Shown here one piece after another: positions 18,008 to 26,413 of a DNA stretch of 64,000 nt. How positions within the stretch are numbered: position 1 is the stretch's first letter; each line of letters begins with the position of its first letter. The stretch spans positions 1-64,000 of the forward strand of contig CAVZVZ010000007.1 of NCBI GenBank assembly GCA_963778895.1, read 5' to 3'. Origin of the DNA: CAVZVZ01 sp963778895. GTDB lineage: Bacteria > Actinomycetota > Acidimicrobiia > Acidimicrobiales > Acidimicrobilacustridaceae. A program made the translations under genes and the position numbers. The notes under the pieces were generated by a model that saw nothing but the letters and a program-made list of their open reading frames with translations, was not told where the DNA came from and did not search any database.

Positions 18008-18991
18008 GTGTCTCGCGCAACCGTCCCCGCACCAACGTACGAAGGCGTGGTCCGGCTCGAGCCGGGGCGAAAGATCACGTTTGCGGAGTACGGGCAACCG
18101 GATGGGCGCCCGGTGTTCTGGTTTCACGGCACGCCGGGGGCTCGTTGGCAGGTTCCGCCTGCTGCTCGTGACACTGCGGTCGAGCGCGGCGTGCGCATCA
18201 TCGCCCCGGACCGACCGGGCGTGGGTGGATCGACCCCGCACCAGTACGAGAACCTGTTGGGCTGGGCCGCCGATATGGAGGTGTGCGCAGACCGGCTCGG
18301 CGTCGATCGGTTCGCGGCGATCGGACTCTCCGGCGGAGGCCCCTATGTGCTCGCATGTGCCGCCGCGATGCCTGACCGCATGGTCAGCGGGGCTGTGCTC
18401 GGCGGCGTCGCTCCGAGTGTCGGCCCTGAGCGCGCCCAGGGTGGGATCGTGAGCCTCGCGGCACGGACCCACGCGCTGACCAGCCGATCCCAGCACCTCC
18501 TGGGTACCGCACTGTGGCTCGCTCTGAAGGCGCTGAAGCCCGTCGACAGCCTCGCGTTCGAGCTCTACTGCCGCATCTCACCCGAGGGCGACCAGCGGGT
18601 GTTCCGGACGCCGGGCATGAAAGAGTTCTTTCTCGACGACCTCCGGCGCGGCGCAAAGCGACAGTTCCGAGCCGTCCCCCACGACATCGTGTTGTTCGGC
18701 CGCGACTGGGGCTTCGAACTGCGCTCGATCAACGTGCCGATCCACTTCTGGCACGGCGACGCCGACAACATCGTCCCCCTGAAGCACGGCGAGCACCTGG
18801 CCTCGCTGGTGCCCGGAGCGGAACTTCGTGTGCGTCCCCGCGAGAGCCACCTTGGCGGACTGGCCATCTCCGAGGAAGTGCTCGAGGTCGTTCTCGCCGA
18901 CTGGCCCGAAGACCGACAGCACAGGACTTCGGGCCAGTCGCGCATCACGTCGGAGATCGATGATCTGGCGGTTGGCCGTCGGGTTCCTTGA
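18008..18991 (+). CDS. Alpha/beta hydrolase
   Basis: GTG 18008 is preceded by AAAGGAGATGAT. The 327-residue protein has the alpha/beta-hydrolase oxyanion segment FWFHGTPGARW and DRPGVGGS. The nucleophile elbow is GLSGGG (Ser ~109), the acid is in HFWHGDADNIVP, and the catalytic His in ESHLGG. It has no signal peptide, so it is probably cytoplasmic. Substrate is unknown; sequence style is that of epoxide hydrolase/esterase-like family members with the HGTPG motif. Its 3' end overlaps the convergent PLP decarboxylase gene by 47 nt, leaving no room for a terminator between them. Confidence 0.88.
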   Translation: MSRATVPAPTYEGVVRLEPGRKITFAEYGQPDGRPVFWFHGTPGARWQVPPAARDTAVERGVRIIAPDRPGVGGSTPHQYENLLGWAADMEVCADRLGVDRFAAIGLSGGGPYVLACAAAMPDRMVSGAVLGGVAPSVGPERAQGGIVSLAARTHALTSRSQHLLGTALWLALKALKPVDSLAFELYCRISPEGDQRVFRTPGMKEFFLDDLRRGAKRQFRAVPHDIVLFGRDWGFELRSINVPIHFWHGDADNIVPLKHGEHLASLVPGAELRVRPRESHLGGLAISEEVLEVVLADWPEDRQHRTSGQSRITSEIDDLAVGRRVP

Positions 18992-20504
18992 GTTCGTCGA
19001 GAGCGATCAGGTCCTCGAATGATTCGCGACGGCGACACATCACGACGTTGGCACCGTCTTGCATCACGATCGCCGGTTTCGGGAACGAGAACGTGGTCGA
19101 GAAGGGCACGAAGTACGCACCCGAGTCCATGATGGCAAGCACGTGGCCCGGCTCGAGGCGGGGCAGTCGCCAGTTGTTGTAGAGCACGTCGGCAGGAGTG
19201 CAGATCGGCCCGACCAAACGGTACGGAGTGGTCGAGCGCGCGGCTGGCGCCGACACGCTGAAGAGTTGGTGGTACTCGTTGGGGACCGGCTCGGCGACGT
19301 TGACACCGGCGTCGAGCACGGCGTGCGTCAGCTCTCCGTCGTCCTTGACGTCGAGGACAGTCGTGAGGAGCAATTGTGTGTTCGCCGTCAGCGCGCGGCC
19401 CGGCTCGAGGATCACTTGCGGCGGAGCGAGGGTCCGCGACCGGAAGTGATCGGCCACCGCCTTCGCGGCCATGCGTGTGGCCTCGCCCAGCCCGAGGGTG
19501 CCGCGGGGATCAGGCGGGATCAGATCGGTGCCGAGGGCGCGGTTGAGCCGGAACTGCCGCCGCGGGATCGCCGCAACGGTGGGGCAGGCCAGGCTGCCGC
19601 CGATGTCGAGCAGCTCCGGATGCCAGCCGGTCTGGGCGCGGACGCCGTCACAGAACTCGAGTATGTCGGCGAGGTAGTCCTGCATCGTGTCGCCATCACG
19701 AATGGTCAGCCCGCGATGGAAGTGCAGCGCGCGCAAGTCCACGAACGGCTCGGCGAGCGCTCGCCGCACCGTGTCGATGACCTGCGGTGAGCCCGAGCCG
19801 ATCCCGAACTGCCCGCCCCACATGCCCGGAAGGTTGATCCGGATGCCGAGGTTCACCGTGTGCCGCTGCTCGCCCGCCAATCGAGCGATCATCGCGGCCT
19901 CGGCCGCCGAGTTGGCGTTGATCATCAGGACGTCGCGCTCGATCGCCGTGCGGATCGACGCCGCGGACTTGGCCGGGCCGTTGTAGATGATGCGCTCGCC
20001 GGGCACCCCGAGCCGAAGAGCCAGCCACAGTTCGTACGGCGAGATGACCTCGGCTCCGACGCCGCGGCCGTGCAGACGTTGCAGTACCGCCGGGACGGGG
20101 TTCGTCTTGTAGGAGTAGAAGACGTCGACGTCCGGCGACGCGTCGGCCGCCGATCGCGCGGCGCGGGCATTGTCGTCGAGCCGATCGGCCCGCACGACGT
20201 GGACCGGCGTGCCCTGGTCGCGAGCGAGCTCCTGCAGGTCGACGTCGGCACTCCACAGCGTTCCGTTCGGTCCGATCGACAGGCCCCAGCCGGCCGCCGG
20301 GAGATCGACACGCGTCGACTGACGGCCGGCAACGTAGGGACCGATGCGTGTCTTCACGACGTCCTTGAGCCGTCGGGACGCTGCGCCCATCACGGCGGGG
20401 AAGCTCTCACGAGCTCTGTGAACGAGTCGCCGAAGGCGCCGCCGTGCCGTTGCCCGCAGGACCCGGTACCTCGACATCCACCAATAGCGGTCTGATGAAA
20501 GCAC
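18945..20504 (-). CDS. PLP-dependent (alanine racemase-fold) amino acid decarboxylase, diaminopimelate/ornithine decarboxylase family
   Basis: A ~519-residue fold-type III PLP enzyme. VFYSYKTNPVPAVLQRLHG holds the PLP-binding Lys. GAEVISPYELWLALRLGV, ELLDIGGSL and VILEPGRALTANTQLLL match the diaminopimelate decarboxylase barrel. The C-terminal GPICTPADVLYNN corresponds to the catalytic-Cys loop (CESGD in true LysA), and SGAYFVPFSTTFSFP ends the domain. The altered loop and HFHRGLT in place of the usual HIGS argue against LysA and for a specialised decarboxylase. The basic first ~50 residues overlap the end of the ATP-grasp gene; GTG 20504 or ATG 20477 could start it. It forms a two-gene unit with the ATP-grasp protein. 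Confidence 0.85.
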   Translation of the reverse strand: MLSSDRYWWMSRYRVLRATARRRLRRLVHRARESFPAVMGAASRRLKDVVKTRIGPYVAGRQSTRVDLPAAGWGLSIGPNGTLWSADVDLQELARDQGTPVHVVRADRLDDNARAARSAADASPDVDVFYSYKTNPVPAVLQRLHGRGVGAEVISPYELWLALRLGVPGERIIYNGPAKSAASIRTAIERDVLMINANSAAEAAMIARLAGEQRHTVNLGIRINLPGMWGGQFGIGSGSPQVIDTVRRALAEPFVDLRALHFHRGLTIRDGDTMQDYLADILEFCDGVRAQTGWHPELLDIGGSLACPTVAAIPRRQFRLNRALGTDLIPPDPRGTLGLGEATRMAAKAVADHFRSRTLAPPQVILEPGRALTANTQLLLTTVLDVKDDGELTHAVLDAGVNVAEPVPNEYHQLFSVSAPAARSTTPYRLVGPICTPADVLYNNWRLPRLEPGHVLAIMDSGAYFVPFSTTFSFPKPAIVMQDGANVVMCRRRESFEDLIALDELKEPDGQPPDHRSPT

Positions 20505-21732
20505 GCGGGTGGCTGAGTTGCTTCAACCCGTACACCAGACCCGGAAGGGGATCGCGCCTGTCGAACATCGCGCAGACGCTCGGCGTGCGCATCCGGCCGA
20601 GGGCGTGATCGAGGATGGCGGTACGGCGCGGACCGCGAGTGAAGCGAACCGCGAGCTCGGCGTAGGACGAGGTGGTGTCGTGCCAGAACGCGGGTCGCGG
20701 GCTGATCGGTGGCGTCGACGGCAAGTTCGTTCCCGTGACCGACTCGTACCAGAGGCGGGGGAGGTCGTTGCCGAGCGCGATGTCGAGGGAGACCTGCCCG
20801 AAGGCGCGGGGGTTGAGGTCGATGGCCCAGTACTCGCCGGTGGTCCGATCGACCAAGACCTCGAGTTCGAACAGACCGGAGCCCAGCACCGTGCGGACCG
20901 CCTCGATCGCGGCGCCGGCGAACGGCGGCTCGGGGACCGGTTCGAACATCGTCCCGACACCCAGGCGGCGAGGCGACTGGCTCATCTTGCGGCAATGGCC
21001 GAGAGCGAGAACGGTGCCGTCGAGATCGAGACACCCGGTGAGGCTGACCACGTCGACCGTTCCGAGGTCGTGATAGCGCTGCACGATCGGCATGCCGACG
21101 TTGGCCTCGTGAGCCAGTACCGAGGTGTTGCCCTTGTCCAAGCCATAGGGCGCGAACTCGACGGCGAGTTCGTCGGCCGAGCGTGCGACCGAGCCGCGGA
21201 TCGTCCCCACGCCGGCGTGGGTGCGCGGCTTGAGGACCACCGGATATCCCATCTGTCGGGCCGCTTCCTGCGCCTCTTCGAGCGATGTGGGCGCCGCCCA
21301 CGCGGGAGTCGGAAAGCCCACGCGCTCCATCGCCGTTCCGAACGCGTCCTTGAACAGCGAGATCCGGGTGGCCGCGGCGTCGGGATGCCCCGCGTCCGTG
21401 GCCTTACGTCCGAGCCCCTCGAGGGCCTCCGCGACACAGAAGCTCACATAGTCGGACGTCGGTGCGACCAAGTCGATCGTGCCGCTGGTGAATTCACCGC
21501 CCAACCACTCGATGAACTCGTCGGTGCGCCGGACCGGTGGGCAGCTACGGACCGCGGCGACGTGCTGCGAGAATCGGCCGGCCGTCATGATCATCGCGAT
21601 GCCGGCGATCACTGCGACGCCGGCGCGCCCGAGCGACCGGATGAACGCCACACCCGGAGGCACATCGGCGTCGAAGACGGTGACCGTCCGGTGGCGGTCG
21701 GTCACCCGTTCGCGGTTGGGAGAGAGATGCAT
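20407..21732 (-). CDS. ATP-grasp ligase (carbamoyl-phosphate synthase-like, carboxylate-amine ligase type)
   Basis: A 441-residue ATP-grasp protein. The N-terminal pre-ATP-grasp Rossmann domain (VTVFDADVPPGVAFIRSLGR) is followed by the lid FKDAFGTAMERVGFPTPAW and GYPVVLKPRTHAGVGTIRG. The metal-binding region FELEVLVDRTTGEYWAIDLN / PRAFGQVSL supplies the conserved Glu and Asn. Such enzymes join a carboxylate to an amine or thiol nucleophile using ATP, as in D-aspartate ligases, carnosine synthase or natural-product peptide ligases. The gene overlaps the PLP decarboxylase start by up to 98 nt, so the two are almost surely one unit. Substrates cannot be read from sequence. Confidence 0.85.
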   Translation of the reverse strand: MHLSPNRERVTDRHRTVTVFDADVPPGVAFIRSLGRAGVAVIAGIAMIMTAGRFSQHVAAVRSCPPVRRTDEFIEWLGGEFTSGTIDLVAPTSDYVSFCVAEALEGLGRKATDAGHPDAAATRISLFKDAFGTAMERVGFPTPAWAAPTSLEEAQEAARQMGYPVVLKPRTHAGVGTIRGSVARSADELAVEFAPYGLDKGNTSVLAHEANVGMPIVQRYHDLGTVDVVSLTGCLDLDGTVLALGHCRKMSQSPRRLGVGTMFEPVPEPPFAGAAIEAVRTVLGSGLFELEVLVDRTTGEYWAIDLNPRAFGQVSLDIALGNDLPRLWYESVTGTNLPSTPPISPRPAFWHDTTSSYAELAVRFTRGPRRTAILDHALGRMRTPSVCAMFDRRDPLPGLVYGLKQLSHPRAFIRPLLVDVEVPGPAGNGTAAPSATRSQSS

Positions 21733-21898
21733 CCGATCGGGGTGGGAGTTCGACGACGCGGACGCGGGAGCGCCACCCCAGAGTGCGCAACGGATCCGCC
21801 GGAAACCGAATCTTCAGCATACCGCGGGCCTTCGGTCTCCGATCCGGGGCCGGTGGTGCCACCGTCACGAAAGATTCCGTGGGCATGTCGCTCGAGGG

Positions 21899-23002
21899 TC
21901 AGCCGTAGCGAAGGGCCCGGTGCAACGCGACTTCGTAGCCTTCGAGCGCGAGACGCGATCGCTCCTCTTCTCGCCCGTAGAGCAGTCCGAACGTGAAGGC
22001 ATCGTCGTGGAACAGGTGGGCGACCGCACCGATCTCGCGCAGCAGGCGTCGGCTCCCGACGCTGTCCTGAACTTCGCCCAGGAGGTCTTGGAGGCGCTTC
22101 ATGCGACGAGCGAGCTTCTTGGAGCGTCGTCCGAGCGCGGGCGCCGCCGATTCGGCCGCATACCGCGAACGCTTGGCCGCTTTGCGCACATCGTGGAGGG
22201 CGCGTTCCCGCTCGACCCCTTCGGGCGAATGCTCGACCCGGATCGCCATCTTCTGCACCCGTTGGACGGTCTTGCGCACGAGCCGATCAGCCTCTGCCGT
22301 CGCGGGACGGCTCGCGTTCTCGTTGAGCGGTGGATCGTCGACCATCGCGTCGAGGGTGTCGAGGAGTTCGAAGTAGCGCGGGCTGTCGAGAACCTCGAGC
22401 AGTCTCGCGTGCGCCTCTTGGTGTCGTGCGCCCAGTTCTGCTTCGAGGGCTTGGAGGACGGTGCCCATACGTAGCTCTCGGGGAAGCGACTGAATCGCCG
22501 CCTCGAGCTGTTCGCAGAGCACCTCGGCGTCACGAGGTGATCCCAACTCGCGACCGAGCCAGCTCAGCTCGTCTCGCACCGGCTCGGTCCGGTTGGTCGC
22601 CAAAACGGGCCGGTAGGTGGAAAGGGCACTGCGCAGTCGACGCGTCGCTACGCGCATCTTGTGGACGCCATCCCGCTCGTCCTCGCGCGCGTCCTGCTCT
22701 CTCCGAAGCAACTCGCCGACGACCTCGTCGAAGTGGTCGACGACCACCTTCCCGATCGAACCCTTCCGCGCCTTGCGGTTCAGCCCGCGCACGGGTCCCC
22801 CGGCGCGACGCGGCTTGAACGAGAGTGCCAGCAACTTTGGGCTGCTGGTCGAATCGACTTCGCCATCGTCGTGCCATCGATCGCAGACGACGTCGTCCTC
22901 CACGATCGCAGTGCGTTGCAAGGCAAAGGAGGTGCGCTCCGAACGTCTCGGACGAAACACGAACGTACGGTGACTGGCGAGGGTGCCGTTAGGGCGAGTC
23001 AT
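21899..23002 (-). CDS. CHAD-domain protein
   Basis: The protein starts at ATG 23002 (an upstream TTG at 23053 is possible) and is ~367 residues. Residues from ~90 form a CHAD domain: conserved histidine/arginine helix DGVHKMRVATRRLRSALSTY, ELSWLGRELGSPRDAEVL, then a second half with ALHDVRKAAKRSRYAAES and a Lys/Arg-rich ARRMKRLQDLLGEVQDSV. CHAD domains bind inorganic polyphosphate through these basic helices. The usual partner CYTH domain is absent, and the first ~85 residues are unassigned. With ppk2 at 12.6-13.7 kb, it suggests polyphosphate granules. Confidence 0.85.
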   Translation of the reverse strand: MTRPNGTLASHRTFVFRPRRSERTSFALQRTAIVEDDVVCDRWHDDGEVDSTSSPKLLALSFKPRRAGGPVRGLNRKARKGSIGKVVVDHFDEVVGELLRREQDAREDERDGVHKMRVATRRLRSALSTYRPVLATNRTEPVRDELSWLGRELGSPRDAEVLCEQLEAAIQSLPRELRMGTVLQALEAELGARHQEAHARLLEVLDSPRYFELLDTLDAMVDDPPLNENASRPATAEADRLVRKTVQRVQKMAIRVEHSPEGVERERALHDVRKAAKRSRYAAESAAPALGRRSKKLARRMKRLQDLLGEVQDSVGSRRLLREIGAVAHLFHDDAFTFGLLYGREEERSRLALEGYEVALHRALRYG

Positions 23003-23107
23003 CAGCGATCTCGACTTCGCGACGGATCGACAGCACAGCTCATTTCTATCCAACCGACCCTCACCAGCGGCGGATCAGGCCATCCGAGGGGACGATGGGT
23101 GCGGTGG

Positions 23108-24058
23108 TCAGCTGATCGGTTGACGGGGCGCCGGGACATCTTCTTCGGCCTGTCCGAACGCGTCGCGGAGCCGGGGTGCGCTGGCGGGCGCCGGAAGCGA
23201 TGGTGGCGCGCCTTCCACGAGAAGGGCTGGATTGGGACCGCGGATGATCGCACCGACTCGCCCGGGGTCCTCGGCCAGTACGGGCCCCGCGCAGGCACCC
23301 ACGAGAATGCAGATGGCCGCACCCGAGAACCAGGTGACCAACGCCAGGGCGACGCCGAAGAAGCCGTACTGGTTCTGGTTGCGAGTCACGACTTCCGGCA
23401 TCCATACCGACGCGGCCAGGGCGTAGCCCGACATCGCCAATCCGGTGATCAACCCGGTGGGAATGAGCACCCGTGGTCGCACCTGGCCGAGCAGCAGGAA
23501 CCACGCGGTGAACCACCACAGCGCCGCGCTCATCGCCAAGGCCACGATGAGGAAGATCGCGATCCCGGGCCCATCGCCGACCCGTCCGCGTAGCTCGCCG
23601 AGGATCGCCATGTATCCGAGCATTGCAGCCAGCCAAATCGGTCCGCGCGTGTACGCACCGAGCTTGCCGCCAGGGGTCCTCCGCCAGGCACGGAGGTAGA
23701 CACGTTGGACCGCGGTGGTGAACGAGCTCGCGAAGAAGAAGGTGAGCACGAGGCCGAGGATTCCCGTCGCTCGGCGGATGTCGTCGGCGGAGGCGAAAGC
23801 CTCTTTTGCCGTGTCCAGTGCGGCTCCGGCGATTCCCAACCGGTGGGTGAGAGTGGAGAAGATCGATGCTCGGACCCCGGGTGGCATGAACGCGGCCACC
23901 ACGATCACCAGGGGGAAGAAGGAGACGAACGCTTTGCCTGCGAGCGCCACGCTGCGGTCGACGAACTCGATCTCGAGCATTCGCTCCCACACCCGCCAAA
24001 TGAGGGTTTGCTGCACCCGGGACCGGGTCGTTTCCACTCGCTCGCGCAACTCGGCCAT
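23108..24058 (-). CDS. YihY/BrkB-family inner membrane protein
   Basis: ATG 24058 (MAELRERVETTRSRV) is chosen; a TTG at 24079 is in frame. The ~316-residue protein has six hydrophobic helices and the family pattern: an amphipathic N-terminus, LAGKAFVSFFPLVIVVAAFM, GILGLVLTFFFASSFTTAVQ, a loop with RVYLRAWRRTPGG, VRPRVLIPTGLITGLAMSGY and GFFGVALALVTWFSGAAICI. YihY-type proteins were once called ribonuclease BN in error; their role is unknown and possibly transport. The last ~45 residues are Pro/Ala-rich and cytoplasmic. It is 105 nt upstream of the CHAD gene on the same strand. Confidence 0.85.
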   Translation of the reverse strand: MAELRERVETTRSRVQQTLIWRVWERMLEIEFVDRSVALAGKAFVSFFPLVIVVAAFMPPGVRASIFSTLTHRLGIAGAALDTAKEAFASADDIRRATGILGLVLTFFFASSFTTAVQRVYLRAWRRTPGGKLGAYTRGPIWLAAMLGYMAILGELRGRVGDGPGIAIFLIVALAMSAALWWFTAWFLLLGQVRPRVLIPTGLITGLAMSGYALAASVWMPEVVTRNQNQYGFFGVALALVTWFSGAAICILVGACAGPVLAEDPGRVGAIIRGPNPALLVEGAPPSLPAPASAPRLRDAFGQAEEDVPAPRQPIS

Positions 24059-24226
24059 GCGGTGCCGTGGCGGGTTCAACGGGGGCCGGCCCTCGTCGCC
24101 TGATCAGCATTCCAGCTCATAGAAGACGCTCGACTTTCCTCGATCTCACGGCCGTCGCAGCCGTCAGCCTTCCATAGTCGGGAAACGAGCATGCAGCCAC
24201 GATCGACGTTCGATCTGGCTCCGTGA

Positions 24227-25732
24227 TCAGGCGACGACGTCGGCCTCAGGGCGCGCCGCTGCCGACGTCGGCGGCACGGATGGGGGGACCTCCGGCGCCG
24301 GCTCGCTGCCGCCCTGGTCCAAGCGGAACGGCGGATACTCGTCGCGCATGAGCGCGACGTACGTGATGACTCGATACACCCATCGGTTCAGGCCCATCAC
24401 GAGGTCGAACATGGCCCGGGGATACTGACCCGTGAACAGCAGCGCTACCGCGGCGAAGAGCACGAGCAGCCCGAGGAACCCGCCGAACGGGACGCCCGCC
24501 CGCCACGATCCGCTGAGGCCGACCATCAGCCCGCCGCCGATGACGCCGAGCACGAGGTACTGGGGAATGGCGAGCAACCACCACTTCACGAGTACGAGGC
24601 CCCGGCTGAGTCGTTCAGGCCGGGCGATCGTGAGCGTTGCGGGGTAGTCGGGCTCGGCCCCCATGCTGAACGGCGGGTAGCGGTCGGTGCCGAGCGCGCT
24701 GTATCCGTAGTACGTGACTCGCCACGTCCAGCGCAGCACGCCCGCGTTGAAGTCGAACAGCGACTTCGGGTAGCGCTCGGTGAAGAGGATGGCGAAGAAG
24801 GCGATGAACGTCACCAGCGAGAAGGCGATCCAGAGAACCGCCAGCACGATGAAGTGCGGGACGAGCAACAGCCACTTCACCAACCAGAGCCATCGGTTGA
24901 GCGGCTGGTCGAGCTGTCCCTCGAGACGCACGGGTTGGCCCGCGGGAACATCCGCTGCCGTCAGGTCGATGTGGCTCCCTCGCGCCAGCCCCAGCACGCC
25001 GATCACGAGGAGGCTCGCGCCGAGGAGCAAGCCGAGCGCGCCGCCGACGATCAACGCGACGCCGACTCGGAACACCCAGGGCGTCTTGACCCCCAGAGAT
25101 GCATCGACGCTGACACCCGCGCTGGCGTTGGCGTTCATGATCACCACGGACCAGTTGCCGGATTGGGGCTGCCACACGAGGCTCTGGTTGCCGGCGCCGT
25201 CGACGGACGCGACCCAGAACGGCTGCCCGCTGGGAGCGGATGGCGGTGGGCCGCCTTCCGCATAGCGGTAGTCGACGGCGAACGGATCGAATCGAATCCG
25301 GTTGACCTGCGCGTTGGCGACGCCGTTCAGGTAGCGATCGACGTCCGTCGTCGGTCCGATGCCCACGAAGATGGGTGACTCGCCGGTTCCGGCGACGTCG
25401 AGCCGCAAGGTGGCGATGTTGCCGAGGTCCACGCCCGTGTCGCGGTTGGCGGGATTCGCTCCGAGGTCGATCTTCTCCGACGTGATGGCATAGGAGGTCG
25501 TCTCGAACCGATGCGACGAGGTCGTGAAGAATCCGCTGTCATCGCGTTGGGTCGCGTTGGCCCACAGTAGAAACCCGCCGCCCACGAGCGGCCCGATGGC
25601 GATCAGCGAGATCAGTGCGCCGGCGATCACCGCCACGACCCAGCCCACCGGAATCGACCGTCTGACCCCAGGGTCGCCGCTCGAATGGGACGGCTCGTTG
25701 GAACGGGCGGGCGCAACCCCTGGATCACTCAT
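24227..25732 (-). CDS. Membrane protein with two DUF4389 domains
   Basis: ATG 25732 follows GGAGG. The ~501-residue protein has an N-terminal transmembrane helix (GWVVAVIAGALISLIAIGPL) and an extracytoplasmic beta-rich region of ~170 residues. A second helix pair (VGVALIVGGALGLLLGASLL) precedes two DUF4389 repeats. Each repeat has the pattern KWLLLVPHF or KWWLLAIPQY, then FTERYPKSLFDFNAGVLRW or FTGQYPRAMFDLVMGLNRW, then RYPPF or EYPPF. The C-terminus is a Pro/Ala tail. Function of DUF4389 is unknown. An element related to the DosR-like box lies 56-70 bp upstream (25788-25802). Confidence 0.85.
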   Translation of the reverse strand: MSDPGVAPARSNEPSHSSGDPGVRRSIPVGWVVAVIAGALISLIAIGPLVGGGFLLWANATQRDDSGFFTTSSHRFETTSYAITSEKIDLGANPANRDTGVDLGNIATLRLDVAGTGESPIFVGIGPTTDVDRYLNGVANAQVNRIRFDPFAVDYRYAEGGPPPSAPSGQPFWVASVDGAGNQSLVWQPQSGNWSVVIMNANASAGVSVDASLGVKTPWVFRVGVALIVGGALGLLLGASLLVIGVLGLARGSHIDLTAADVPAGQPVRLEGQLDQPLNRWLWLVKWLLLVPHFIVLAVLWIAFSLVTFIAFFAILFTERYPKSLFDFNAGVLRWTWRVTYYGYSALGTDRYPPFSMGAEPDYPATLTIARPERLSRGLVLVKWWLLAIPQYLVLGVIGGGLMVGLSGSWRAGVPFGGFLGLLVLFAAVALLFTGQYPRAMFDLVMGLNRWVYRVITYVALMRDEYPPFRLDQGGSEPAPEVPPSVPPTSAAARPEADVVA

Positions 25733-25787
25733 CAGTCGACCTCCACAGCAGGCTGGTCCATGGTTGCCGACCCGAGGCGGTCGGTGC

Positions 25788-25802
25788 AGGGTAAAGGTCC
25801 CT
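25788..25802. promoter_or_regulatory. Variant of the GGGACCTTT element
   Basis: On the minus strand this reads AGGGACCTTTACCCT, identical to the box at 13847 through AGGGACCTTT but one base shorter and imperfect in the right arm. It lies upstream of the minus-strand DUF4389 gene. It is weaker evidence than the copies at 13847 and 17893. Confidence 0.25.
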
Positions 25803-25967
25803 ACCGGCACGCATGCCTCGCGTGGCTCGCGGCCTCACCGTCGGCACCACAGGTTCCGCGAGGACCACCACTTAGAGTGCTGCGATCGCGACACTGTGCA
25901 ATGCTGTGGCAACTATGTGTGGCTATCCGGCCACTCTGGGGATGAAATGAGATAGGGAGGCAAGGGC

Positions 25968-26261
25968 ATGCGAAAAGCATTGGCGGCAGGTGCGGCGTTC
26001 CTCGCGGCGTCCGCGATCGCGATCGGTGCGGCGGGAGCGGCACCAGCGGACAAGGTGACGATCTGTCACGGGACGGCAAGCGACACGAATCCGTACGTCG
26101 AGATCACCGTGAGCGCCAACTCGTTCAAGAACGGCCACTTCGACGATGGACCGCCGAACGCGAGCCACGGTGAGAACAACCACCCCGACTTCGTCCTCGA
26201 GGACGGTCGCTCCTGCAGCGACGGTCCCGGTGGTGGGGGCAGCGGTACGCCCGGCGCCTGA
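25968..26261 (+). CDS. Small secreted protein with KVTICHGT motif (97 aa)
   Basis: ATG 25968 follows GGGAGGCAAGGGC. A Sec signal peptide (MRKALAAGAAFLAASAIAIG, cleavage probably after AAGAAPA) leads to a ~65-residue mature domain, PADKVTICHGTASDTNPYVE / ITVSANSFKNGHFDDGPP, ending in a Gly-rich tail. Proteins with KVTICHxTxxxxNPYVxITVSxNS are frequent in actinobacteria and other secreted proteomes; I know of no assigned function. Two cysteines and several histidines could bind metal or form a disulfide. A perfect 12-bp hairpin lies 20 nt past the stop. Confidence 0.75.
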   Translation: MRKALAAGAAFLAASAIAIGAAGAAPADKVTICHGTASDTNPYVEITVSANSFKNGHFDDGPPNASHGENNHPDFVLEDGRSCSDGPGGGGSGTPGA

Positions 26262-26281
26262 CGGATTGCTCAGAAGTGCAC

Positions 26282-26309
26282 GGCGTCCCGACGGCAGCGT
26301 CGGGACGCC
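26282..26309. terminator. Perfect 12-bp stem-loop after the KVTICH gene
   Basis: GGCGTCCCGACG and CGTCGGGACGCC flank a GCAG loop with no mismatch. There is no T-run, as is common for intrinsic terminators in high-GC actinobacteria. It sits 20 nt after the stop and 105 nt before the next gene. Confidence 0.7.
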
Positions 26310-26413
26310 CTGCGCGCGACGCGGGGGACGATCCCCGTGATCGACGGGTCTAGGTTGTTTGAACGTAGAGCCCAGCATCTACGAGGATCGCGCTGGCCCG
26401 AGGACCGACGAAC

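Noticed and set aside
21821..21836. CGGGCCTTCGGTCTCC upstream of the ATP-grasp gene as a DosR-like box
   Set aside because: It has one mismatch to the loose core and does not fit the extended consensus. Such matches are expected by chance at this GC.
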